Assembly (NCBI RefSeq): GCF_000003815.2
Contig: NC_049996.1
Location: 13,615,297-13,675,296, forward strand
Reading direction: 5' to 3'
DNA length: 60,000 bases
DNA from: Branchiostoma floridae
Lineage: Eukaryota > Chordata > Leptocardii > Amphioxiformes > Branchiostomatidae
Shown: in pieces, positions 1-12,376 of the stretch
How the letters are laid out: every line of letters starts with the position of its first letter
How positions within the stretch are numbered: the stretch's first letter is position 1
Notes under the pieces: model-generated
Database searches by the model: none
The model's input: the letters and a program-made list of their open reading frames with translations, nothing else
Told to the model about the DNA's origin: nothing
Program-made: the position numbers and the translations under genes

Positions 1-570
1 TTGGCAAAATATGGATTTACATATTAACCAGTAATTTGATTTGCTAGTTTAAATATCAATCTTTAATCCAGTCTACTGACGTCCTGGTAGGCACCGGCCC
101 GGTTATAAACAACAACAGCTATCGTTGGTATGTAAGGGAACTGTCTAGAACAAACACTTGCAAGTTGCGTTAAGTTTTGATAGATTATATCAGCATTGCA
201 AAATCTTCAACTATGCAGATTCTACATGATTATTAACGGAACAAAACGATACATACCTGAGCCTTCTCCATTTCGAAAAAAAGCAGCCGTGTTTTTACAG
301 GCATGGGGCTGACGTCCGTCAACTCACCTGGCAAAACTTTTTAACCTTTGACCTCTCACAACGGCACCTGATATTCACACAGTGTCGCAGTATGTCAGCC
401 GAACAGCTAAGGAGCTTATCTCCTCAAATGGAGACGGCATGAGAGCAAAGTTATCTGTAAACGACACCGCAAACATTATCTGTGGACAGCCATAATCCTT
501 AATAATGCTTACTATTGATGTTAATCCTTACCGTTCAATGTTTCTATTATTCGTTTATGGTCGAAAAAAA
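1..570. other. Non-coding stretch, nothing recognised
   Basis: AT-rich DNA without a convincing open frame, repeat or structured element. A run of A occurs near 565. Confidence 0.5.
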
Positions 571-617
571 AAACAGTGGTAATTTCACGACAATGCTTAC
601 AGCGTTTGAAACTGCCC

Positions 618-771
618 TTTGGAGCACGGAATAGCAGTTTCCTTTGCCTATACGGCTACCTTATCCCCGACCCTCTCTGTACCTTCAAATCATTTTTGGA
701 GCACGGAATAGCAGTTTCCTTTGCCTATACGGCTACCTTATCCCCGACCCTCTCTGTACCTTCAAATCATT
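618..771 (+). repeat. Tandem duplication, 77-bp period, two copies
   Basis: The unit beginning GGAGCACGGAATAGCAG at 621 recurs at 698, and the two 77-bp copies look identical base for base. Perfect identity implies a recent duplication. The 94-residue open frame across it repeats the same peptide and is not taken as a gene. Confidence 0.9.
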
Positions 772-1179
772 TCATCCCTCATCACAAACAGACTGCATCT
801 GACCGTGACACGGTACCAATAAAGCGCCACCCAGCGTGGGGTGAAGGTGTTGCATCCTAGGAATCAGTTCTCTCTTTTCGGCGAAACTCTGCTGATAATT
901 GAAGGCTGGTGGTGTTCAGCACCAAGGACAGGCATGTTTTCCTTTGTGTTGACGATGATGTAACGATTTCAGCTTTTGCATGCATGACGCCCGGCAACTT
1001 TAATAGCACTCTACAGTTTAGACGATAAGAAGCCATAAAAGGTATCATATCATTAGATGCACGTTAACATATGAATTTTGATGTGAAGTTGGATTTGAGA
1101 TGCTCGGGAATATCGCATCTATGACGTGACGATAATTTCTTCATCCGCATGAGGGCGCTTTCAAGTTCCCCGAAATACT

Positions 1180-1270
1180 GCCCCAAAATCGACCCGCCGC
1201 CCTGCACGCAGGAATGGAATCCTAGCTAACAAGTCGATTTTGGGCTGGCGTGTCGATTTTGGGGCGGCGT
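1180..1270. repeat. Short inverted repeat with TCGATTTTGGG motifs
   Basis: GCCCCAAAATCGAC near 1180 is the reverse complement of GTCGATTTTGGGGC near 1251. Two further TCGATTTTGGG-like or TTGATTTTGG-like copies lie at 1234 and 1272. It is probably a remnant of a small inverted-repeat element. No target duplication was seen. The neighbouring stretches 772-1179 and 1271-1640 hold nothing I recognise. Confidence 0.4.
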
Positions 1271-1639
1271 GTTGATTTTGGAGCGCTTCACAAGGGAAGT
1301 ACTCTCTAATGCGAAATGTATCTTACTCTACAAAGAAAACCAAAATAAATTCGGTAAAACAGCTAACCTTCTCTTTTATTTTTATTGCTGATATAACCCT
1401 TCAAAATGTACATATTGTACATTAGAATCTTAACCCACAAAAAGTTGACAGTGAAGCAGTAGTTAAATATACATGTACATTATTCAAAGGTGAAGTACAC
1501 ATTGTAAGGCCTTTGAGCTCTTAAAACCAAATGCATGCTAAAATGTGAGCCACCTTAGGTACCGAGACTTTGATGAGCAGAGCTGTGTAAGAAGATGGGA
1601 GTTGTGAGTATGGTCTCTTTGTTAACACAAGACAACACC

Positions 1640-2255
1640 CCATACACCTACACGGTATGTCACACACCAAGGTCCCATTCCCTTACACTTCACTAATACC
1701 CAACACATGCATGACACTCATTCCATTTCAGATCATAGTTACACACATCACTCTACACTGAATCCACAAACACTTAGCCAAAATCTTACATAGTACATGC
1801 ATGTCACAGACTTCAGTAGACATCTACTCATTGATTTTCACAGCCACTTTTAATTACACAATGTGTCAGACCTTTACACTACACTGCATCCTCGAACACT
1901 TAGCCAGAATTTTACACGGTACGTCACACCTTTATGCAGTCACTTAACCACTCTTAGGACCTCTACACTTAAATATTCACATTGACTCATACAGCACACC
2001 ACACCACTACACCAGAGGAGCTTCTCAAACACTTAGAATAATTTTACCCTTGCAGGACACTCATTCCATTTCAGACCTTTACTCACAACTACACTGCATC
2101 CTCAAACACTAATTTTACACGGTACGTCACACTTTCATGCAGTCAATTTTTCACACTTAAGACCTCTACACTTAAATATTCACATTGACTCGTACACCAG
2201 ACCACTACATCGTAATTTAGTTGTCCAAACACTTAGAAAAATTTTACTCTGTCAG
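1640..2255 (+). repeat. Imperfect tandem repeats, unit about 200 bp
   Basis: Phrases such as CACTCATTCCATTTCAGA, ACACTGCATCCTC, AACACTTAG..TTTTAC and CACTTAAATATTCACATTGACTC recur in the same order at roughly 200-bp intervals. The copies are clearly diverged. The last copy runs directly into the exon-like island that starts at 2256. Confidence 0.65.
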
Positions 2256-2348
2256 CAATGCATACAGTGTGCTCCCCAGGGGAGGTCTTTGCTAAGCTGA
2301 AGACCCGGTGCTTCGAAACACCAGCATACCTTGGCAATGACTGATCAG
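2256..2348 (+). other. Exon-like conserved island, copy 1
   Basis: A 93-nt block follows a CTGTCAG acceptor-like end and is followed by GTAAAT, a good donor. A second copy at 19326-19418 differs at one base (G at 2299, A at 19369), while the flanking DNA is unrelated beyond about ten bases. All three forward frames contain a stop. The best frame encodes 28 residues beginning MHTVCSPGEVFAK and ends in TGA just before the donor; the single difference is silent in that frame. The block is also rich in perfect inverted repeats: CTCCCCAGGGGAG at 2272-2284, a six-base stem GGTCTT/AAGACC at 2284-2305, GGTG/CACC at 2307-2322 and CTGATCAG at 2341-2348. It may be a duplicated terminal or poison exon, a structured RNA, or a young mobile fragment. 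Confidence 0.4.
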
Positions 2349-2360
2349 GTAAATAACTTA

Positions 2361-3650
2361 GAATTAAAAATACAAAAAAATACTTAGTAAATAAAATAAA
2401 CAAATTAACTTAGCTTATATATACAAGATAAATAGATAGAAAAAAAAAACATTATATAAATATATACACACAAACCAACCACCTCCTTACTATTTTCAGA
2501 ACGTGTATATTATGCGCACTATCTCCCAGGAATACTGACAACAAGCAACCAAACCTAGCGTCGAAGCCTAGAGAAGAAAACCTCCGGGCCAGGGTAAAAA
2601 AATCCACAAAGCCCCTCTCCGTTAGCGTAGAAGTCCCGATGACAAACAATCAAGTCATTTGTCAACAGGACTCCTTTGCGGAATCAGAGCAATGTGTAAG
2701 TTAGAACCCTGGGACAAAAGTTCCTCCTCCAGGCTAAGCCCAGGAAGTAGAATTGAACACATAGAAAGAGAGGAATTGTGTTTTGTCATGGAAACTCTCC
2801 ATCAAACTTTATCATCACTGTTCATGTACATGTAACAATGCAAACCTCCTGCTTTAAAATCCAGGCCTAGTCTCAAGTTCATCAAATAAAGTCTGTCAGC
2901 GTAACACATCACTGTCAAACTCTACTAGATCAACATAAGACAAGCCCTAAATTTTGCAACAGGAGGTTGGTATTGCTGCTAAAACAACGTAAACAGTGAT
3001 AAAGTCTGATGTTAACTACATGACTTTGAAAAGGAATCAGCAAAATGAAACTAAACTTATTTCCTCCGATTATGAAATCAAAGTTTTTTCTCAGAACTTA
3101 CAGCCTGTTGTAATTATCTCTTACAAAAATTTCCTCTATTTAAAGCATTATTTCTACAACTCCTGTCTAAAGTCGTTTAACTACGATTGTACACCATTAC
3201 TAGTATTAGTTAGGATTGCCTTGAAAATCAATTCAAATCACTTCTGTGCAAAAACATCTCAACCTCACCCTCAGCTGTCTGTCTATGGTACTTTTTATTT
3301 AATTTTAATATTATTGTAATTTGTACCTAAGCTATTTGTTCCCTGCCTTCAAAATTCATTTTGGGTTTAAAGCATCATCACACTACAACTGTCTGGCCTT
3401 TTGATCAATGCTACTAATTAATACTACCTAGTAAGCTATCTGTGACCTAAAAATCAACAAAGGCAATTATGCAAAGTGTGGTCGCTACACTACAAGTTAT
3501 GTAAATATGATGACTTTCCATACACATTACAGAAAAGTCAAATGGGCAGACTTCGCCTTACGGAAAAAGATCTAGCAGACCTTGATTAAACAGGCAGGTG
3601 TAACGATGTGGAAACAGTCTTATATGTAGCAATGTGGAAACACCCCTAGT
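2361..3650. other. AT-rich non-coding stretch
   Basis: Open frames here are short, AT-driven and have no recognisable domain. No RNA gene or clear repeat was seen. Confidence 0.45.
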
Positions 3651-3654
3651 CGAG

Positions 3655-3700
3655 AATGGTTCGGTCCGGCGCGCATGCGCACGGGACACTAATGTCATAA
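3655..3700. promoter_or_regulatory. NRF-1-like palindrome, possible small promoter
   Basis: GCGCATGCGC at 3671-3680 matches the consensus core bound by NRF-1-type factors in animal promoters and sits in a short GC-rich patch. No coding exon downstream could be recognised, so promoter function is only a suggestion. Confidence 0.25.
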
Positions 3701-3979
3701 AGTGAATAATACAAGATTGGTCCCTAAATCTGTGCTGGCTTTGGGTCGTGCTTGCGTCGTCCGTCTGCTACCTGTATGAATGTGACTGAGAACTGCTGGA
3801 AGTTGTGTAACACAGGCAGACTTCCAAACTTCTGTTTGAATAGTAGTATTGTGTGGAAGCATGATAAACTGGCAAACACGATGGGACTTGTTATTAAGTT
3901 CACAGACTGTGTCCAACTGGTTAAGAGGATGTTGACGAATAAGTACGAGATTTAACGTTGGGCGTTAAACAGCTAGGTC

Positions 3980-4450
3980 AACAACTGGTCGCCATAATCC
4001 GTCTGGAACAGCACAAATTCTGACCAGTTCCAGACACAGAGACATCACCCCTATTACACACTTTTATATTTTCGACACATATTGCATACCTTTTATACTG
4101 ATTACAGACCCCTTTGAGCATATTTCTCTACTTTCGATCGGTCTTTTCAAGCAAAACAACTGTGTTACCGCCCCCCTCCCCACAATTATCGCACCTATCA
4201 CAGTTGTACCGTCTGTTTCACCTCTTGTGTTACCCCTTGGATGTTACCTTCATCAAAACCGGCGCTATCGTGTCCCTATGGCTGGTCGCGGAATGCTCGT
4301 TTTTCCAGCAAAACGCTCACAATTTCATCAAAACTCAGACAACAAATCAACAAGCCACGATTTTCTAAGTTTCAGGTCAGGGGTCGCATACATTGGTGAC
4401 ATCTAGCGAACAAAATACAAAGTGCAGTATCAACCTGTTCCGCACACGGT
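3980..4450 (+). repeat. Dispersed repeat, copy 1 (partner at 29435-29955)
   Basis: Shares ordered blocks with 29435-29955 in the same orientation: CAACAACTGG, a GACATCACC-like block, AAGCAAAACAACT, a CGCCCCCCTCCCC block, and near the end GGTCAGGGGTC/GGTCAGAGGTC followed by GTGACATCTAGCGA. The copies are diverged by small indels. No TIR or protein homology was seen. It is an old interspersed repeat of unknown class. Confidence 0.6.
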
Positions 4451-4459
4451 CTAAAAGCG

Positions 4460-5345
4460 CCCCTATGCGGTTCATGTGAAAAATACATAGTCTCGGAGTA
4501 GGGCACGCTCCCGTTATAATACCTGTGTATCTCTAACAGACTCTATGTGAGAATACTAATTATGATGGTAATGCAAGGATAACGAGACCGTTAAAACAAG
4601 CATTGATGAAATCATTTTGAACGCAATAGACTATGAGAAATACGAAGTTAACTTGTCAGGGTCGCATGGTTCAAAATCTTTGCCGAATACTAGTAATTTT
4701 CTCATCCATACCAAAGTAGTAGGCCATGGTATAGACTAGATATCGTGCCATAAAGTTACGTTAATAACGTTGCCACCACATCACGTCTATAAAGCTATCT
4801 TTTATGTGCAAGAAAGCAGTTGTTTATCGCAAGAACGCCCATTGCGTGTTTGATCGACAGTCGGGTATATTGTGCTGGTCACAACTGTGTAGGTAATCAG
4901 GCATAGTACGCTGTGAACTTTTGACCTTTTCCGACTGGTCCGCCAGTACTGTCTCAGTGTCATCATCATCAGTATGTCCTGATTATCCAAATGAGTCGTT
5001 GCAGCACAGTATAACCGACTGTCGATCTAAATCACAATAGATATCTCTGTAATCAATGTTTTGGGTCTACAAGAGGGCTTTATGTAATGAAGTGGACGTT
5101 TGCGCGCATTACTTCTACATTGGGGGCACCGTGGTTGCATGAATATATATAAATAACGTTATACCGATACAATTATCATACCAGTTTTATTGAGCGGTAG
5201 TTGACGTTCCGCGTGGATTTTTTGGTGTATTTCTATTTGAAAATCACTTATTCAACCTTAGTTAATCTGAAATTGACTGATGTTAAAAGAATCAGCCATG
5301 CATTCGTCATAGACTAACTCATAACTGCGTGTTTTCTATCACGCG
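4460..5345. other. Non-coding stretch, nothing recognised
   Basis: No supported gene or repeat between the dispersed repeat and the direct-repeat block at 5351. Confidence 0.4.
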
Positions 5346-5350
5346 TTGGC

Positions 5351-5450
5351 AGACCACACAGCAGCGCCCCTAGCGGTTATTTTACTAGGTGCAGCACTGA
5401 ACTCGGGAACAATCAATCAATCGTCCCGATAGTATCTGAAACAATGCTAG
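5351..5450 (+). repeat. Dispersed repeat block (CACAGCAGCGCC family), left of the fold-back element
   Basis: ACCACACAGCAGCGCCCC, then TAGCGG, TGCAGCACTGAACTCGGG and TCCCGATAGTATCTGAAACA, recur in the same order and orientation at 18288-18445, directly beyond the other end of the fold-back element. Related blocks occur at 31625-31693 (inverted) and 31929-32000. Confidence 0.7.
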
Positions 5451-5610
5451 CAGGTCTTCTCATGTCAGACTTAGGGTGTAATTTTAATTGAGCCGCCTCC
5501 GGCTGGAAACTAGTGTCAAAACAGAGTTCAATCGCAAGCAAGCTGTCGAATAATAAATATTGACCGATGTTTTACAAAAACAGTTTGAATGCCAGAGACA
5601 GTGTGATCAC

Positions 5611-5618
5611 ACATTTGT
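5611..5618. repeat. Left target-site duplication ACATTTGT
   Basis: The 8-bp sequence directly outside the left TIR is repeated exactly at 18276-18283 outside the right TIR. Confidence 0.8.
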
Positions 5619-6237
5619 ACCAAGCTGAAGTTGGCCGCCTGTTCATCCGCCCGTTCGTAGCCGCCCATTCAGCCGCCGATTCGTGATAAGACCGAACATA
5701 GCTACCCATTCAGGTACCGATTCGAACGAACTGAAATTTCCAAAATTCGCCCCAAAGCGTCCATGGCACTCAATGCATATCGGACATTGCTTCAAATCTT
5801 CTGGAACAGCTCATGAAATGTGAATTCACATATAGATGATATTAGAAAGTAACATTTCATCTATAAAGTGCAAATTAGACATTAGAAAACAAAACCTAGC
5901 GACAATCTCATGAACTACCGCCAAATCACTAGCAGAAAAGCAAATAGGGTCTTGAAAAACCCTACGTTTTCACAAAACCAATAAAATTTTACATGATTTG
6001 ATTAACGAGCCACAGCGGGCCTAAGTGATAATCAGTATTAGAGAGCGGGCAACTAAGATTAAAGTGACGCAAAGATTTAACAGACATCACAGCGTTGCCA
6101 TTAAGTTGACATATGCGATCGGGAGAAAGATGGGGCGAGTTTGCCATTCTATTGACCCAATTAAACAATAAACTAAACATAAAACTTCGACCAAACTCCT
6201 TCTGTTCTAACCGAAGTGTATCCGCTACGTAGTCCAT
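5619..6237 (+). repeat. Left outer terminal inverted repeat
   Basis: Reverse complement of 17657-18275; coordinates pair with a constant sum of 23894, so no indels separate the arms. Visible differences include CGAACGGG against CGAAAGGG and GAACAGG against GAATAGG near the tips. Such identity points to recent insertion or recent gene conversion between arms. Confidence 0.9.
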
Positions 6238-7522
6238 GTGACAAATTCAACAGACAGCAAAGCATGATGACGTCAGGGTGCCATAAAGTAACATATGTTT
6301 CAGAAGGAAGTCAATGCCGGTTTTCCACCCTATTGTCCTAATTAAAAGATTCATACACAATAAACTAAACATAAAACTTCAACCAAACTCCGTCTGTTTA
6401 CACCCAAGTGCCTTTGCTCTATATTACTAGTCTCAAAATTTACAGACATCAAGGCGTGATGACGTCAGAGTGCCATAAAGTTGACATATGCGGTCAGAAG
6501 GAAGTCGGGGCGGGTTATTCACTCTATTGACCTAATTAAAAGATTCATAGACAATAAACTAAACATACAACTTTAACCAAACTCCGTCTGTTTACACCCA
6601 AGTGCCTCCGCTACATATTTCTAGTCTCAAATTTAACAGACATCATGGCTTGATGACGTCAGAGTGCCATAAAGTTGACATATGCGGTCAGAAGGAAGTC
6701 GGGGCGGGTTTTTCACTCTATTGACCTAATTAAAAGATTCATAGACAATAAACTAAACATACAACTTCAACCAAACTCCGTCTGTTTACACCCAAGTGCC
6801 TCCGCTACATATTGCTTGTCTCAAATTTAACAGACATCAAGGCGTGTTGACGTCAGAGTGCCATAAAATTGACATATGCAGTGAGAATGAAGTCAGGGCG
6901 GGTTTTCCACTATATTTAATTAAAAAATCATACACAATTCACTTAACATACAACTTCAACCAAACTCCTTCTGTTTACACCCAAGTGCCTATGCTACATA
7001 TTACTAGTCTCAAATGTAACAGACAGCAAAGCATGATGACGTCAGGGTGCCAGAAAGTTGACATATGCGGTTGGAAAGAAGTCGTTGCGGATTTTCCACA
7101 CTATTGACCTAGTTAAAAAAATCATACACAATAAACTAAACATACAACTTCAACCAAACCCTTTCTATTCACATTGGATTGTCTCCGCTACGTATTACTA
7201 GTCTCAAATTTAACAGACATCATGGTTGATGACGTCAGAGTACCATAAAGTCAGGGGAATCCGCTATCTCCTACCTCCTAGACTAGAGGCGGGTTTTCCA
7301 CTCTATTGACATAATTTGAAATACCATAGACAATAAACTAAACCAACTTCGACCAAACTCATCGCTACGTCATCTAAATGAGAAAGTTAAAAGACAGCAA
7401 GGTATTATGACGTCAGGGTGCCATAAAATTGACATAGGAAGACAGCGGGTTTTCCACCATTTTGATCAAATTACAAGCTTCATCGACGTAAAAACTAAAC
7501 ATAAAACTTCAACCAAACAGAA
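6238..7522 (+). repeat. Satellite array, left arm (about 190-bp unit, 6-7 units)
   Basis: Units recur about every 190 bp and contain AACAGACATCA, TGACGTCAGAGTGCC, ATAAAGTTGACATATGCGG, AGAAGGAAGTC, a GCGGGTTTTCCACTCTATTG block and a run of AAACTTCAACCAAACTCCG. Copies differ by a few to some tens of percent. Frames through it give repeated peptides and are not genes. Most units contain the palindrome TGACGTCA. Confidence 0.9.
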
Positions 7523-10500
7523 GGAGTTCGGTTGAAGTTGTATGTTTAGTTTATTGTGTATGAATCTTTTAATTAGGACAATAGGGTGGAAAACCCGCCT
7601 TGACTTCCTTCTGACCGCATATGTTAACTTTATGGCACTCTGACGTCATCACGCCTTGATGTCTGTTAAATTTGAGACTAGTTTTACTCAGCAGAGATAA
7701 ATCCAATGTGAACAAACAGATTTTGGTCGAAGTTGTATGTTTAGTTTATTGTCTATAATTTTTATTCATTTCGACAATATAGTGGAAAACCCGCCTTGAC
7801 TTCCTTCTCACCGCATATGTAAGCTTTATGGCACCCTGACGTCATCAGGCTTTCATGTCTGTTAAATTTGAGACTAGTAATATATAGCATAGGCACTTTG
7901 GTGCAAACAGAAGGAGTTTGGTTGAAGTTGTATGTTTACTTTATTGTGTATGAATCTTTTAATTAGGACAATAGGGTGGAAACCCGCATTGACTTCCTTC
8001 TGACCGCATATGTCAACTTTATGGCACCCTGACGTCATCAGGCTTTGATGTCTGTTAAATTTGAGACTAGTTATATGTAGCATAGGCAGTTCAATGCAAA
8101 CAGACGGAGTTCGGTTGAAGTTGTATGTTTAGTTTATTGTGTATGAATCTTCTAATTAGGACAATAGGGTGGAAAACCCGCCTTGACTTCCTTCTGACCG
8201 CATATGTTAACTTTATGGCACCCTGACGTCATCAGGCTTTGATGTCTGTTAAATTTGAGACTAGTAATATATAGCATGGGCACTTTGGTGCAAACAGAAG
8301 GAGTTTGGTTGAAGTTGTATGTTTACTTTATTGTGTATGAATCTTTTAATTAGGACAATAGGGTGGAAACCCGCATTGACTTCCTTCTGACCGCATATGT
8401 CAACTTTATGGCACCCTGACGTCATCAGGCTTTGATATCTGTTAAACATGAGACTAGTAATATATAGCATAGGCACTTCGGTGTAAACAGAAGGAGTTTG
8501 GTTGAAGTTGTATGTTAAGTTAATTGTGTATGATTTTTTAATTAAATATAGTGGAAAACCCGCCCTGACTTCATTCTCACTGCATATGTCAATTTTATGG
8601 CACCCTGACGTCAACACGCCTTGATGTCTGTTAAATTTGAGACTAGAAATATGTAGCAAAGGCACTTGGGTGTAAACAGACGGAGTTTGGTTGAAGTTGT
8701 ATGTTTAGTTTATTGTCTATGAATCTTTTAATTATTTCAATAGTGTGGAAAACCCGCCCAGACCTCTTTCTGCCCGCTTATGTCAACTTTATGGTACTCT
8801 GACGTCATCACGCCATGATGTCTGTAAAATTTGAAACAAGCCATATGTAGCGGAGGCACTTGGGTGTAAACAAAAGGATTTTGGTCGAAGTTGTATGTTT
8901 AGTTTATTGTGTATGACTCTTTTAATTAGGACAATATGGTGGAAAACCCGCCTTGACTTACTTCTGACCGCATATATCAACTTTATGGCACCCTGACGTC
9001 ATCAGGCTTTGATGTCTGTTAAATTTGAGACTAGTAATATATAGCATAGGCACTTCGGTGTAAACAGAAGGAGTTTGGTTGAAGTTGTATGTTTAGTTTA
9101 TTGTGTATGATTTTTCAATTAGGTCAATTGTGTGGAAAATCCGCCACGACTTCTTTCTGACCGCATATGTCAACTTTATGGTACTCTGACATCATCAGGC
9201 TTTGATGTCTGTTAAATTTGAGACAATTCATATGTAGCGGAGGCCCTTTGGTGTAAACAGAAGGAGTTTGGTTGAAGTTGTATGTTTAGTTTATTGTGTA
9301 TGAATCTTTTAATTAGGACAATATAGTGGAAAACCCGCCCTGACTTCCTTCTGACCGCACATGTCAACTTTATGGCACTCTGATCTCAACACGCCTTGAT
9401 GTCTGTTAAATTTGAGACTAGTAATATTTAGCGGAGATACTCTTGTGTTAACAGAAGGAGTTTGGTCGAAGTTTTATGTTTAGTTTATTGTGTAGGAATC
9501 TTTTAATTATAGGACAATAGGGTGGAAAAGCCGCCTTGACTTCCTTCTGACCGCATATGTCAACTTTATGGCACCCTGACGTCATCAGGCTTTGATGTCT
9601 GTTAAATTTGAGACTATTAATATATAGCATAGGCACTTCGGTGTAAACAGAAAGAGTTTGGTTGAAGTTGTATGTTTAGTTAATTGTTTATGAATTTTTT
9701 TAATTAGGTCAATAGTGTGGAAAATCCGCCACGACTTCTTTCTGACCGCACATGTCAACTTTATGGTACTCTGACGTCATAACGCCTTGATGTCTGTTAA
9801 ATTTGAGACAAGTAATATGTAGCGGAGACAATCCAATGTGAACAGAAAGAGTTTGGTCGAAGTTGTATGTTTAGTTTATTATGTATGAATCTTGTAATTA
9901 GGACAATATAGTGGAAAACCCGCCATGACTTCCTTTTGACCGCATATGTCAACTTTATGACACTCTGACGTCATCACGCCTTGATGTCTGTTAAATTTGA
10001 GACTAGTAATATATAGCATAGGCACTTCGGTGTAAACAGAAGGAGTTTGGTTGAAGTTGTATGTTTAGTTTATTGTGTATGATTTTATTAATTAGGTCAA
10101 TAGTGTGGAAAATCCGCCCAGACTTCTTTCTGACCGCACATGTCAACTTTATGGTACTCTGACGTCATAACGCCTTGACGTCTGTCAAATTTGAGACTAG
10201 AAATATGTAGCGGAGACAATCTAATGTGAACAGAAGGAGTTTGGTTGAAGTTGTATGTTCAGTTTATTGTGTATGAATCTTTTAATTAGAACAATATAGT
10301 GGAAAACCCGCCCTGACTTCCTTCTCACCGCACGTCAATACGCCTTGATGTCTGTTAAATTTGAGACTAGTAATATGTAGCGGAGATACTCTGGTGTTAA
10401 CAAACTGAGTTTGGTCGAAGTTGTATGTTTAGTTCATTGTGTATAATTTTTTTTCCATTACGACAATATAGTGGAAAACCCGCCATGACTTCCTTCTGAC

Positions 10501-12376
10501 CGCTGTGTTTACTCACATTACACGCTTGATTAACTCTAGGACAGGCAAAGGGCTTGCTAATCGCTCTGCCCCACGGGAGGCCATCTGGGGAACCTGGGCC
10601 TGAGCGTCGAGCATAGACCAGCTTGGGTTAATTATCGCCTCTAGTCTAGGAGATAGGAGATAGCGGATTCCCCCTGACTTTATGGTACTCTGACGTCATC
10701 AACCATTATGTCTGTTAAATTTGAGACTAGTAATACGTAGCGGAGACAATCCAATGTGAATAGAAAGGGTTTGGTTGAAGTTGTATGTTTAGTTTATTGT
10801 ATATGATTTTTAAAGATTAAAACAATATAGTGGAAAACCTGCCCTGATTTTCTTCTGACCGCATATGTCAACTTTATGGCACCCTGACGTCATCATGCTT
10901 TGCTGTCTGTTACATTTGAGACTAGTAATATGTAGCATAGGCACTTCGGTGTAAACAGAAGGAGTTTTGTTGAAGTTGTATGTTAAGTGAATTGTGTATG
11001 ATTTTTAATTAAATATAGTGGAAAACCCGCCCTGACTTCATTCTCACTGCATATGTCAATTTTATGGCAATCTGACGTCAACACGCCTTGATGTCTGTTA
11101 AATTTGAGACTAGAGATATGTAGCGGAGGCACTTGGGTGTAAACAGACGGAGTTTGGTTGAAGTTGTATGTTTAGTTTATTGTCTATGAATCTTTTAATT
11201 AGGTCAATAGAGTGAAAAACCCGCCCCGACTTCCTTCTGACCGCATATGTCAACTTTATGGCACTCTGACGTCATCACGCCATGGTGTCTGTTAAATTTG
11301 AGACTAGCAATATGTAGCAGAGGCACTTGGGTGTAAACAGACGGAGTTTGGTTGAAGTTGTATGTTTAGTTTAATGTCTATGAATCTTTTAATTAGGTCA
11401 ATAGAGTGTAAAACCCGCCCCGACTTCATTCTGACCGCATATGTCAACTTTATGGCACTCTGACGTCAACACGCCTTGATGTCTGTTAAATTTGAGACTA
11501 GCAATATGTAGCAGAGGCACTTGGGTGTAAACAGACGGAGTTTGGTGGAAGTTGTATGTTTAGTTTATTGTCTAGAAATTTTTCCAATAGGACTATAGTG
11601 TGGAAAACCCGCACCGACTTCCTTCTGACCGCATGTCAAGTTTATTGCACTCTGACGTCATCACGCCTTGATATCTGTTAAATGTAAGACTAGTTATACG
11701 TAGCAGAGACAATTCATTGTGAACAGAATGGGTTTGGTCGAAGTTGTATGTTTAGTTTATTGGTAATGAATTGTTTAGTAAGGACAATACTATAGAGTGA
11801 AAAACCCGCCCGACTTCCTTCTGACCGCATATGTCAACTTTATGACACCCTGGCTTCATCATGCCTTGATGTCTGTTAAATTTGTTACTAGAAATATGTA
11901 GCGGAGGCACTCAGGTGTAAACAGAAGGAGTTTGGTTGAAGTTGTATGTTCAGTTTATTGTGTATGAATTTTCTAATTAGGACAATAGAGTGGAAAACCC
12001 GCCTTGACTTCCTTCTGACCGCATATGTCAACTTTATGGCACTCTGACGTCATCACGCCTTGATGTCTGTTTAATGTGAGACTAGTGATACATAGCGGAG
12101 ACTATCTATTGTAAAGAGACAGAGTTTGGTTGAAGTTGTATGTTTCGTTTATTGTCTATGAATTCTTTAATTAGGTGAATAGTCTGGAAAACCAGCCCCG
12201 ACTTCCTTCTGACCGCATATGTCAACTTTATGGCACCCTGACCTCATCAGGCTTTGATGTCTGTTAAATTTGAGACTAGTAATATATAGCATAGGCACTT
12301 TTATGCAAACAGACGGAGTTTGGTTGAAGTTGTATGTTTAGTTTATTGTGTATGAATCTTTTAATTAGGACAATAG
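7522..12376 (-). repeat. Satellite array, right arm, first part (about 25 units)
   Basis: The same about 190-bp unit in the opposite orientation. Each unit reads AGAAGGAGTTTGGTTGAAG, then TGTATGTTTAGTTTATTG, AATTAGGACAATA, GTGGAAAACCCGCC, CTTCTGACCGCATATGTC, CTGACGTCATCA and TGATGTCTGTTAAATTTGAG. One unit carries an extra block of about 170 bp (10505-10675). The unit count is estimated from array length. Long minus-strand frames at 7874-8083 and 8261-8665 are satellite read-through. Confidence 0.9.

Noticed and set aside
2256-2348. Iron-responsive element in the island (CAGTGT loop)
   Set aside because: The five bases on each side of CAGTGT do not pair, so the required stem is missing.
5989-6237. 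Identical 82-residue open frames at 5989-6237 (minus) and 17657-17905 (plus)
   Set aside because: They lie in the paired TIRs, start inside a satellite unit, and are identical only because the TIRs are. There is no domain or start context.
8261-8665. 134-residue frame in the satellite
   Set aside because: It consists of repeated translations of the about 190-bp unit, and similar shorter frames occur in neighbouring units.
6238-12376. CRISPR-like array
   Set aside because: Units are about 190 bp, contiguous and fully homologous, with no spacers, in an animal genome.
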